Assembly: GCA_022578605.1 (NCBI GenBank)
Contig: MU394056.1
Coordinates: forward strand, 682,001 to 746,000
Direction of reading: 5' to 3'
Source of the DNA: Camillea tinctor
Lineage: Eukaryota > Ascomycota > Sordariomycetes > Xylariales > Xylariaceae
DNA length: 64,000 bases
A program made the translations under genes and the position numbers. A model generated the notes under the pieces. That model made no database searches and was not told the DNA's origin. It saw nothing but the letters and a program-made list of their open reading frames with translations. Positions 1-9,954 of this stretch are shown here, piece by piece. Position 1 is the stretch's first letter, and every line of letters begins with the position of its first letter.

Positions 1-141
1 CCCGATAGCACATATGTTGATGCCAAAACAGTTGACGGACTCTGGGTCAATATAGTGAGCTCAAACGTCACGGCCCCCAAGGCGGAAAATGTCCTTGCAC
101 GATGGGGAGAGATCGATTCACACTTCGAGCTCTTCGTATAA
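1..141 (+). CDS. 3' end of an unidentified protein-coding gene (partial)
   Basis: Frame 1 is open from the first base to a TAA at 139-141 and gives 46 residues, with a sensible amino-acid mix and codons ending mostly in C or G. The peptide contains the stretch VDGLWVNIVSSN and ends in HFELFV. It is followed by AT-rich sequence, as expected for a 3' untranslated region. I do not recognise the family, and the start lies outside the window. It could be the last exon of a gene or, less likely, a chance open frame. Confidence 0.5.
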   Translation, partial: PDSTYVDAKTVDGLWVNIVSSNVTAPKAENVLARWGEIDSHFELFV

Positions 142-1833
142 TGTCTAATCTGGGATATTAATAGTGGAAGAGAAATATCCACGGGAGCATTTTTACAGTC
201 TATTTGGCTTTATTCTATGTTTTATATTTAATTTCAAGAGGCCGAGGGTACAAAAAGGCTTTAAATGCCTCCTAGTAATGTTGGTAAGATTCGGTTTACA
301 GTCTCAAATATCTGAGATGGTCACCTTCGAACTTACTTTAATTGGCGGATGGGATTCCTAGATTTTATAGATACCAATTGAAATATACCGCTTGGGACGC
401 GTCATAGCTACATCACATCTCGCAGTATCTCAAGCTCATGTACATATTAAACCTTGAATCGATCAGCTTATACGCACAGAGTTTCCTTTTAAACCCATCT
501 TACCGAACACCAAGACTGTAAAACTACCCCACTATTCCCCTATTAGTAGCACACATAGAGGAGGGAAAACAAATTGATAAAGAGAAGACCAGAGGAGCTT
601 TGGACATCTACGGTGAATTATTTTAATCCCTGGACGAAAATGACCCCGAAGCTTGTTGCGAGTCTAGACCACACTCGCGTAGCTCGCTCGGATATTGAAC
701 GTCATGTCAACTAAACTAGCTGCCGCGCAATTCGGAGCAGAAAGCAAGAAGTGGTTTTATATGTTAGTGGGATGAAGGTAAGCGCTAAAAAGAGGAAGGG
801 GAAAAGATACATGTTCGAAACTAATGTCCCCTGAGTGTTTGGAACTGGCGATGAGATACATGGGGGCACATCATGATGGTGCGAGGAACATGTGGTAGAG
901 GAGTCTTCTGTGCAGCAATGGACTTGTCAATAGCTCTTTGGATTTTTTGGGTTTTCTGCAAAATTACGCTATGTAGATCTGATGCCGCCTCACACAAGCT
1001 ATCGTTGGACGGGCGGAAGGGGATCGACGGGTTTGGGCGAACGCATGGCTTTTAGTTTCTCAACGGCGCGCGACGCCCCTCCTACCCTGCGGGAAGCGTT
1101 CACTAGGTAGGACTAGTTTAAGGTAAATATATGCTAACTCTGATGATCTGAGTGAGGCGTTTGACCCTGTCTTACATAGGTATGTATCTATTGAGTAAGT
1201 TGTTTATGTATTTAAAAACAAAACAAAATAATTAATTTAAAATAGGGTTATATGTCAACACGGTAATCCCATTGAACCTGAAATACTTAACTTAACAGGA
1301 CAGTTAAACGAAGGAACGAAGAGACGAACGAGGCATCGGACCGAAAAGGTTTCTCGTGTGCTTTTGGAAAAGCACAGAGGTTCTTGTTTCAGCTGCCTAC
1401 TTATGCGTGGTGATAGGTGAAGAAGCCACCAGGACGAACCCGAGGTGCCCTCCTACTTATTTGATGAATCGTTCGTTCTCTCACCGAATTCGAAGCGAAA
1501 ACACAATATCTTACACACCGAAGCCAGCCTTCTTCTTCTCCCTACTCCTCCTGCATCGGGCATTTTGAAGAAAAGGGGGGCCATTGTCCGTCGCCCGACT
1601 TGGCGGGGTGGAAAGAGGAGATGGGGGATGGGGGATGGGGATTGCTTATACCTACATCCTATATTTTATTTTGCTTCTTATTTTGATTAGACACCTAGGA
1701 CTTTTCTAAGATGATGCTGAGACATTTAACGTCTTATACGGGAAAGTGAAGGGGAGAAAATCTGCTAACTCATATCAAATGTCCAACATTGGTTTGGGAT
1801 GAGACGTAAACACAACCTACACTAATAAAGCAC

Positions 1834-2112
1834 ATGGTAAAAAGGGCGTCATCATCACGCGACACTGGCGTGAGTGAGACCAATAAAGTATCGTCACTCT
1901 TATTTATTTCAATGTTATCAGATTCAAAGGGTTTAAAATTGCCTGGGGATAACTGTATTGATATGTACCTGACAAACCTTCTAAGGAAGTTTATTAGTGA
2001 GTGGGGGGAGCCAAAACCTGCAGATTATGTAACCATCGTTCGTAAGCTTTTTCAGCGTTATCTAGACCGCACGACCAGAGCGATGATAAGAACCCCCCCA
2101 AGTTTAGTTTAA
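1834..2112 (+). CDS. Doubtful 92-residue open frame
   Basis: An ATG frame of 92 residues lies isolated in the gene-poor left part. The middle portion (residues about 30-85, rich in Leu, Lys and Arg and containing KLFQRYLDR) looks helical, but no family is recognised. Codon use is AT-rich, unlike the GC-ending codons of the real genes here. No intron signals or neighbouring exons support it. It may be a chance frame or a small lineage-specific gene. Confidence 0.15.
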   Translation: MVKRASSSRDTGVSETNKVSSLLFISMLSDSKGLKLPGDNCIDMYLTNLLRKFISEWGEPKPADYVTIVRKLFQRYLDRTTRAMIRTPPSLV

Positions 2113-4305
2113 TAATTGGTATGTATCACGGCAGGCAAACAAAAGGAGGAATAGAATGCAACTGTTACACCACGAAGGAACTGATCCCTGGAGTTTTGTT
2201 GGAGTTTTGGAGATAAACTCAAGGTTACCCCATACCTTTCTCTCCTCTTTTCCCCGGTCACTTTTTTCTTCCTTCTTCCTTCCTTCTTGCTCTCGTGATT
2301 AATTTTTTAAATGCAAGGGTCGGTCAGCCTGAGTGGGCTGTTATGTAGGCAAGCATGAAATCTCTTCGACGCATCTCGATCGACCAGGGCAATCCAGAGC
2401 CTTGGAATTATATTCATACCCAGTTTCCATATACGTATTGACGTTATCTGGAACCATCAGCCTGGGGGATCATAGTGCTCCGTGCTGGCAAAGATGTGGT
2501 AACTGCTAAACATGGTTTAACAAATAGAGGTAGGTTTAGCTGTTTGTGAAAGAGAGAGAAAACATCCTACAACTAAAGCTTCAATTACTTACCTACCTAC
2601 CTATTCAATAACCGAGAGCCTTAAACCTCAACTCCGACCCTTTAATCGACTTTTAGACGATTGCATGTGAATGACAATCCAAACATCGATCAACCATTGG
2701 ATACACGCTCTGCGTACAATAACGCTCAACAACCTACCTTTAAGGACTTGTCTTCTCACTCGCGAGACCTGATTGGTCACTTTGCCCGGCTTATCTTAAG
2801 TATTAGATTATCCACCTACCTCATAGGTACATAAAGCGAAGGCCACGGTCCCGGGCCAGCTTGATAAGGTGTGGCTTAGTGTGTATCGGTTATTACTGTT
2901 TGTGTACTACTATCAAAGTGCCAAGGCTATAGTTTTTGATATGTTCTCTTCTCTCAAAATACGATCGTCTTCTTTTCCATTTTTATTTTATTTCTATTTC
3001 TATACATGACTTACTACTGCTACTCAGCTACTGCTAACCTGTAGGCAGCGTCGGTTAGTCCCGTCACTTCCTCGCCTCTTTCTCTCTCTTTCTTCTTCTC
3101 TACCTTCTTGGCGATCAAATTAGACAAGGCTTAGCTAGCTAGATATACTACTAGCTGACTGGCTCGGCTCGGTTGTCCTTAATGTGATGTATTATGTATT
3201 ATGTATATACAGTACCATGCGTACGCCACAAGATTGGGAAATGCGACATGTGAGCGTTGATCCGAGTAGACCGATTGCTACTCTACTTCCAAAATGTACC
3301 TCTTCCGCTAGGACATCCTAGACACAAAAGCCCAATGACCAATGACCGAGCATCTCTACCAACCTACCTACCTACTCAGCTACCTCTTTACCTGACCTGT
3401 TAGTTATAGGTGCGCATCTCTTGCATATGAATTGTAACATAGATTTTTCTTTTTAGAGAAGTTCTTAGGAGGACTGCGCCGCCCCCCGTTTAGCAAGAAA
3501 CCAAGGCTTTCTTGTCCGACTTACCCTGTAAGCTTAAGCCGGAACATCTCTCATGTATTAAACAAAAAAGGTACCTACCTATCTACTTAGCCTACCTACT
3601 AGAATAAGCAGAGATCAGTGGTCTGTCCACCTAGGAAGGTTAAGTGGTTTAGTTTGCTATGGACGTTATCAATTGGGACTAGAATGACGGATACATGTCA
3701 AAAAAAGATATGTATTGATATGATCAACTCTTTTGATCGACTAGTCGAGTTAGCATAGTACTACAACTTGAGTATACACAATATGAATTAGTTTGCGCAA
3801 TGCCCCCACTCGTAGGTACATACGCTAAACTAAAGTACATATAAGTATGCGTACATCAATAAAGCCTTGCCGCAACTTGCTTTCTTTCCTGCAGTAGGAC
3901 TAGAATATCAACTAGGACCGATCCTCGTTTGCATTAACTCGGGCCTTGGCGGGTTTCTCAGGGTATACCACCCATTCGACTTGAGGCAACTTTTTGACCC
4001 CTAGTTGTTAGTGTTAGTAGATAGGTAAATCACTTACCAGTTACCATCTTACCATCCTGGTTCATACATATTGACATATTTGATCTTTGACCCCCATCTG
4101 TCCGCATTTCCTTCTACTGCCCTTCTCTTCTTTTTCCCATTTTATTTCCCATTTTATTTCCCCGACGTCCCTTTTTTGTAATTCTGTAAATCTCAACCGC
4201 GTCGCTCTTTTTCTTTTACGTACAAGAAATTCAATTCTACGTCTGGTGACGCGAATGGGGGGTTCTTTAGTTGACTGAACAACTTCAACCCCACTACTAT
4301 TACTA

Positions 4306-4329
4306 TTATCACCATCACTATCACTATCA
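4306..4329 (-). promoter_or_regulatory. Cluster of three GATA-type sites before the ammonium transporter
   Basis: Read on the minus strand, 4306-4311 is TGATAA, and 4318-4323 and 4324-4329 are TGATAG. All three match HGATAR, the site bound by AreA/Nit2 nitrogen regulators. They lie 62-85 bases before the start codon of an ammonium transporter, a classic AreA target. They also sit in a CTATCAC microsatellite-like tract, so they may be accidental. Confidence 0.35.
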
Positions 4330-4390
4330 CCGATACCGACTTCACTTTAAACTTGCTATAAAGAACTCTTCGCTGAGCTTCTTGTCCAAT

Positions 4391-6229
4391 ATGGTTGTCA
4401 TCGACGGCGTCGACCTCGACGCCCTCGACTACGTCGTCAAGGTCCCTTACAATGGCACCATTGCTACCGGAGGAGACTCGCTAACCGAAAACCTAAACAT
4501 ATGGTATGAGGTATGTTGACTTTTTACTACTGTACCCAAGCAATTCTCTAAAAGCTCATACGCTTACACAATTACTACAGAGCGGTGATGTTGCTTGGAT
4601 GATTACGGCCACGGCCTTGGTGCTCCTCATGATACCTGGAGTCGGGTAAGCTCCCGCCCCTCTCACTTACGATATTCAACTCCCTCGATAAACGACTCTG
4701 TAACAAAAGGCTCACACATATTGCGCGCCAACCTCGAATTTAGTTTCTTCTACTCAGGTCTCGCGCGGCGCAAGTCGGCCCTGTCGCTCATCTGGCTCTC
4801 GGTCATGGCCACGGCAGTCACGACGTTCCAGTGGTTCTTCTGGGGGTACTCGCTGACCTTCTCGCACACGGCCTCGTCGTACATCGGCGACCTGGCCAAC
4901 TTCGGCTTCCGCAACGTGCTCGCCCAGCCGTCCGTCGGCTCCGACCGCATCCCCGACCTGCTGTTCGCCGTCTACCAGGGCATGTTCTCCGCCATCACCG
5001 TGGCCCTCGCGACCGGCGCCGTCGCCGAGAGGGGACGCATGCTCCCCTGCGTCGTCTTCATGTTCATCTGGTCCACTATCATCTACGACCCCATCGCCTG
5101 CTGGACCTGGAACCCGGCGGGCTGGTCGAATAGGATGGGCGGGCTTGACTTCGCGGGTGGCACGCCTGTGCATATCGCCTCGGGTTCAGCCGCACTTGCG
5201 TGTAAGCAACCCTTGCCCCTACCCCCTTTTTTCTTCTTTCTTTCGTTTCCCTCGTCTTTGCTGACCTGACACCTTGGTGTAGATTCGTGGGTCCTGGGGA
5301 AACGCCGCGGCCATGGAACGCACGAGCTGAACTATCGGCCGCACAACGTTACCCATATCGTCATCGGAACCGTTTTCCTGTGGGTCGGTTGGTTCGGATT
5401 CAACGCCGGCAGCGCGCTTTCGGCGAACCTTCGCGCGGTCATAGCCGCAGTGGTCACGAACCTCGCTGCGTGCGTGGGCGGCATTACTTGGTGTGTCCTC
5501 GACTACCGGCTCGAGCGGAAGTGGTCCACTGTTGGGTTCTGCTCTGGCGTAGTTGCTGGTCTTGTTGCCATCACTCCTGGATCAGGTAAGTTAACTAGCT
5601 ACTGAGGATGTCTGTAATGAAAGGTGACTCATGTCTGACCTACGATAGGCTATGTTCCCGTGTGGGCCGCTGTACCTTACGGAGTCATCGGTGCCTCCTT
5701 TGCCAATTACGCCACAAAGCTCAAGTTTGTTCTAAAAATCGACGACGCCTTGGATATCTTCGCTGTTCACGCCGTGGGTGGCCTCGCTGGAAACATCTGC
5801 ACCGGCTTCTTCGCTGCCGATTACATTGCGCATCTAGACGGAGTTACTGTGATCGAGGGAGGATGGCTCAACCAACATTGGATCCAGCTGGCGTACCAAT
5901 TGGCAGACTCAGTTTGCGGTGGTGTCTATTCTTTCGGGGGCACCTGCATCATCCTATTCATAATGAACTGGGTGCCTGGTCTTAAGATCCGCGCTTCCGA
6001 GAACGACGAGATCTTGGGTATCGACGATGCAGAAATCGGCGAATTCGCGTACGATTATGTCGAGCTCACGAGAGAAGTTTTGAACGATGTCGAGAACGAT
6101 GCCAACAGCCGATACTCTGCGGATCCCAACAATTTCGACCCTAGGGAAAAGAACAGCATACCGCTGATGGATGCACCGGGCGGGTTCGCGGGACAGTCAT
6201 CATCGTCACCGTATCCCCATGCTCAATAA
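4391..6229 (+). CDS. Ammonium transporter (Amt/Mep family), five exons
   Basis: Plasma-membrane ammonium permease of the Amt/Mep/Rh family, 508 residues. Exons: 4391-4510, 4581-4645, 4744-5201, 5283-5585 and 5649-6229; all junctions are GT-AG and in phase. The N-terminus (SLTENLNIWYESGDVAWM) is followed by a membrane segment and the family signature GFFYSGLARRKSALS. Further membrane segments include the FQWFFWGYSL region, DFAGGTPVHIASGSAALA and AVHAVGGLAGNICTGFF, the expected 11-helix layout. The hydrophilic tail (about residues 435-508) resembles the cytoplasmic regulatory tails of fungal Mep proteins. The family is certain; whether it is the high-affinity (Mep2/MepA-like) or lower-affinity (MeaA-like) form cannot be decided here. 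GATA sites in the leader suggest nitrogen-repression control. Confidence 0.93.
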
Positions 6230-7057
6230 TGGTCTTGATATGTGACCCACTAGGTTAGACATGGTATATGCCTACTACTTACTATGTATATTTCCCATTT
6301 AGGTATTCAGTAGCTATGTAGAAATGGGGCTGGACGCTTCAAGCTGTACTCTTAATTCATTCTTTTTATTCATACCTAATTAATGCTATATGACTAATGG
6401 CTTAAGAAATTTTATTTGAGATACCATGTGAAAATTTGCCTGGATATGCTATCTAGTTGGAATTCCTCTATCTCTATTGTAATGCTGCGTGGTTTAGGTT
6501 GTAAGGAAGGAGTTTTCAAATTCTATGTACTCACCATTGTTATGACGCTTTAGTATATGGCATCGATTAAAGTAGTAACCCAAAGTCAGACATTGCAATC
6601 TTATTATGTACCTAAAACAGGTGTTGTTGTGATAGTGTAGATGCCACAGAAAGGTGGAAATAGTGAAGAAGACTATTTAGGAAGTTTTGGGTGGTGTTCG
6701 AATGCGCTGATTGGATGAAGTAAACCAGGTGACCAGGGTCTTGATGGTCTTTTACTGGTGCTTTACCAGGTGGGGACGCTATTTTGTGCTCAATTGTTAG
6801 TACGGAGTAGTAGCCTAGAATGGGGCTTTTCAATGTGACAGAGAAATGCGTGTCAAACAACGCAATTTAATGTTTAGCCAATCCTTCTAGGTTAAGAGGA
6901 AACTATTTTCCCCTCACTATGTCTAATTCAACCTTTCCATAATCCCCACGAGATGTGCGTGATACAACTCTTGCGCCTAAAATATCCTTGGTTCTGCACA
7001 AGCCTCGAGACCGGGGATGCTTTCGCAAAAACTCTACTGACCTAGCTCACTATCAAC
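6230..7057. other. Intergenic region, ammonium transporter to PolX
   Basis: AT-rich 3' untranslated and promoter sequence with no supported gene. A minus-strand 82-codon frame at 6612-6860 has no recognisable content and is treated as chance. Confidence 0.6.
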
Positions 7058-9238
7058 ATGAACAACTCGCTAGAAGAAAAGAATAAGTACTTCGAGTACA
7101 TTCTTGCACACCAGGAATATGAAGATGATGATGACGACGACGATACCCTGGATCCAAGAGAACAGGCACATAGAGTGCAAAGTAAATCCTTTGAAACTAG
7201 CTTCTCATCGTCCTTTCTTATTCCTCCTCCTCCTCTCCCTCAGCTGGACAATACAGATGAACCCACAGGCGCAGATTCCCAGACGCGTACGTCGGATACT
7301 AGCCCCACGCCTAAAAATGATGGTTCTGGCGATGGAGTTGATATCATATCCGTCAAGTCGCAAAGCCGTCAATCAAAGCGGAGAAGGAGATCTCCAGATG
7401 TGAGCACATTATCTCATAAAACTCCACTGCAATCGGCCGAACAACCGACAACTCGAGCTGCACGCTCGTCTTCACACAGTTTGAAGTCACAAGCTCAACC
7501 AAGTTCAGATCCGCCGTCAGAACCACCGTCTAAGAAAAAGAAAGGAGGAGCATTGAATATGGCCCCAGAGTCCCGGAGGATATTCAAAGGGCTGTCATTT
7601 TATTACATACCCCCAAACGATATTAATCCGGCACGCAAGATGAAAATTACACGTGCTCGTGAACATGGCGCCACCTGGGTCAATAATATCACTGATGCCA
7701 CGCATATCATAGTCGACAAGGGCCTAACCTATGCAGATATTAAGCAGATCATGGACAGCAATCCGGCGTCATTAAAGAAGATTTTGGTAAACGAACGATT
7801 CCCTGCGGACTGCTTGCATAGGCAAATCCTTTTTAATCCAGACCAAGGCATATATCACGTTCCAGGCGCAAACGAAAAGAGCAAGGAGCAAACAGTCGTA
7901 CAGAGTAATACTTCGCAGGATTCTGATAGCTCCTTAAAGATCAAGGAGGTACGTCACAGAACTCCAAGACGGACGTTGAGGTCTTCGATGCATATAGAAG
8001 AGGAAAGCCAGCAAGGGGCAGTCGATGTCTCCGATACTGGAGATGATCTTTCCAAGTGCATCAATGAAGTTCGGGACAACCCCGACTTGTATGATGAACT
8101 TGGAGGTGCCGATGACATGGCATCGAAAATTGATAGTCCAAAGTACAACACAAGGCAAGGGAAACGAGCTGCCACCCAAAAGCGTACATCTGGTTCTGAA
8201 AAGACGCCAGACTGGCAAGAACATTTCAAGTGTATGGAAGGAGGTACCAAGGATGCCGTAGATAACTGTCCGAATGCTCAGACTATCGACGTACTCCAGG
8301 CTATGCTAGACGAGCACGAACTCCTAGGGAACCAATGGCAGGTCTATGCGTACCGTAAAGCCATCTCCATATTGAAGGGGCAACCTAAGAAGATACGAAC
8401 TGCTGCGCAAGCTCGTGCTTTGCCTGGTATCGATACGATAGCAGACAAGATCGAGGAGATCGCCTCCACGGGCAACCTAAAGCAACTTGAGAACGCGCGC
8501 GATCACCCAGATAGACCAGTGCTCCAACTATTCATGAACATCTACGGGGTCGGGGTCAAACAAGCTCATGTTTGGTTGACAAAAGGTTTCCGCACACTGG
8601 ATGATCTTAAGACCAAAGCTAATATCAACAAGAACCAAAAAATAGGGATAGATCATTACGACGACTTGAACACTCGAATCCCCCGGCAAGAAGTTGAGGC
8701 GTTAGGGAACCATGTCAAGGAAGCTGCTGCCTTTATTGATCCCGAAGTTGAGGTCATCATAGGAGGGAGCTACCGTCGAGGCTCGGATAGTTCTCATGAC
8801 ATAGATATAATCATGACCAAGCCGGGGACTAGTTCCACTCAAGACCTCGCTCTTTTCTTCGACCGCCTCATCGATAAATTGGCTGTGGAAAGGTTCCTCA
8901 CCGCCGTGCTCGCATCTCATCATGACAATGGTGGCACGTGGCGTGGCTGCTGTGTCTTGCCTGAGAGCGCGTACCCGGGCCCTAAGGAGAACTACCGACC
9001 AACGTGGAGGCGAATTGATCTTCTTCTAGCACCAGAGACGGAGATCGGTGCAGCTCTGATCTACTTTACGGGGAATGACATGTTCAATCGGAGTCTGAGA
9101 CTGCTCGCACGAAAGAAGGGGATGAAACTGAATCAGAAGGCGTTGTATGGCGTCAACATTTTCGAGGCCCGGGACGAGAAAAAGATCTTCGAAATCTTAG
9201 GGGTACGCTGGAGAGAACCTCGCGAGCGGTGGTGTTAA
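7058..9238 (+). CDS. POL4: Family-X DNA polymerase (Pol4 / Pol lambda-mu type) with BRCT domain
   Basis: Intronless, 726 residues. Family-X polymerases fill short gaps in base-excision repair and in end joining. The order of parts is: acidic N-terminus with an Asp run (residues about 22-30); Ser/Pro-rich linker with basic patches that could be nuclear signals; BRCT domain (about 170-270, containing THIIVDKGLTY); a second linker; the 8-kDa helix-hairpin-helix domain (about 390-500, with PGIDTIADKIEEIA and YGVGVKQA); and the polymerase palm. GSYRRG is followed by the metal-binding Asp581 and Asp583 (DID), and the third Asp is Asp654 in RRIDLLL. YFTGN and the C-terminal KKGMKLNQKALY match the thumb. 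All three catalytic Asp are present, so it should be active. The BRCT plus polymerase layout fits fungal Pol4, the relative of Pol lambda and mu. Confidence 0.93.
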   Translation: MNNSLEEKNKYFEYILAHQEYEDDDDDDDTLDPREQAHRVQSKSFETSFSSSFLIPPPPLPQLDNTDEPTGADSQTRTSDTSPTPKNDGSGDGVDIISVKSQSRQSKRRRRSPDVSTLSHKTPLQSAEQPTTRAARSSSHSLKSQAQPSSDPPSEPPSKKKKGGALNMAPESRRIFKGLSFYYIPPNDINPARKMKITRAREHGATWVNNITDATHIIVDKGLTYADIKQIMDSNPASLKKILVNERFPADCLHRQILFNPDQGIYHVPGANEKSKEQTVVQSNTSQDSDSSLKIKEVRHRTPRRTLRSSMHIEEESQQGAVDVSDTGDDLSKCINEVRDNPDLYDELGGADDMASKIDSPKYNTRQGKRAATQKRTSGSEKTPDWQEHFKCMEGGTKDAVDNCPNAQTIDVLQAMLDEHELLGNQWQVYAYRKAISILKGQPKKIRTAAQARALPGIDTIADKIEEIASTGNLKQLENARDHPDRPVLQLFMNIYGVGVKQAHVWLTKGFRTLDDLKTKANINKNQKIGIDHYDDLNTRIPRQEVEALGNHVKEAAAFIDPEVEVIIGGSYRRGSDSSHDIDIIMTKPGTSSTQDLALFFDRLIDKLAVERFLTAVLASHHDNGGTWRGCCVLPESAYPGPKENYRPTWRRIDLLLAPETEIGAALIYFTGNDMFNRSLRLLARKKGMKLNQKALYGVNIFEARDEKKIFEILGVRWREPRERWC

Positions 9239-9954
9239 GTTGGACGACTCTCTTTTCCTCTTTCTCGGCTGGTTTGGATATGCCGTGCTCACATTACGAA
9301 ATGCCTTTGGAATCATAAACAGGTTATAAGCTGGATTGGTGAGATGATATCGGAATAATTCCCGAACACCTGCAGTTGTCGTGCTTGATGATCCCCACTA
9401 ATTGGAATACCCAACGGTATTGCCGGCTTGTGCCGGCCTGCATGTCTTATTTACCTGTCTACTAGGTAGCTTGACGGGCGGGCGGGCGTACACGCACCAT
9501 CTCGCCCGCCAATGAGGGCTCTGCTATTTCTCACGTTCTGGTCGAGAACCCTCAGGGGGTTGGCAGTAGTGCCGCTCACGCGTGCTGACGGTCGCATAAC
9601 ATTATTGGAGGGTCCGTGGGAGGATCACAGAGCTCCATCGCATTCGTAACCTCCAGTCCTCGCGCCTCTTGCGTAATTGTCTGGTTCTTGGGGTTATATT
9701 GCAGCTTACCGAGGACCTCCGACCGACATAGCTACCGTAGCTAGCCACCTACTTTACCTAGCTTCTAGACTAGCGAGAGAGAAACCAAAAAAAAAAAAAG
9801 TAATACCGGAATGTATAAGAACTATGAATATCCCTCTTGATGTGTCTTTGGTGACTCGCTATGACCATATATATAAGGCCTACTCGTAGACCTTAAGCCC
9901 CAAAAGTCGAGCGGTCTAATCTCCTCCGCGGCGAAACCTTTCAGGCTTCTCGCT
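9239..9954. other. Intergenic region with promoter of the PhoD gene
   Basis: No gene is supported. It contains a GC-rich patch with GGCGGGCGGGCG near 9476 and an A run near 9786. A TATA-like element follows at 9868-9877. Confidence 0.6.
9868..9877 (+). promoter_or_regulatory. TATA-like element of the PhoD gene
   Basis: TATATATAAG lies about 80 bases before the start codon at 9955, a plausible core-promoter position for a regulated secreted enzyme. Confidence 0.4.

Larger units (their letters stand above)
142..4390. other. 4.2-kb gene-poor intergenic region
   Basis: No convincing gene is seen. The stretch is AT-rich, with short CCTACC/TAGGTA repeats (for example near 2590, 3365 and 3575) and pyrimidine tracts near 2240-2285 and 3070-3105. 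The only frame of note is an ATG frame at 1834-2112 (listed separately). The last few hundred bases should hold the promoter and leader of the ammonium transporter, including three GATA-type sites at 4306-4329. Confidence 0.6.

Noticed and set aside
4754..5173. 139-codon antisense frame in the ammonium transporter
   Set aside because: Composition (Arg, Gly, Ala, Asp, Glu) is the typical shadow of GC-ending codons; the sense strand is a complete transporter.
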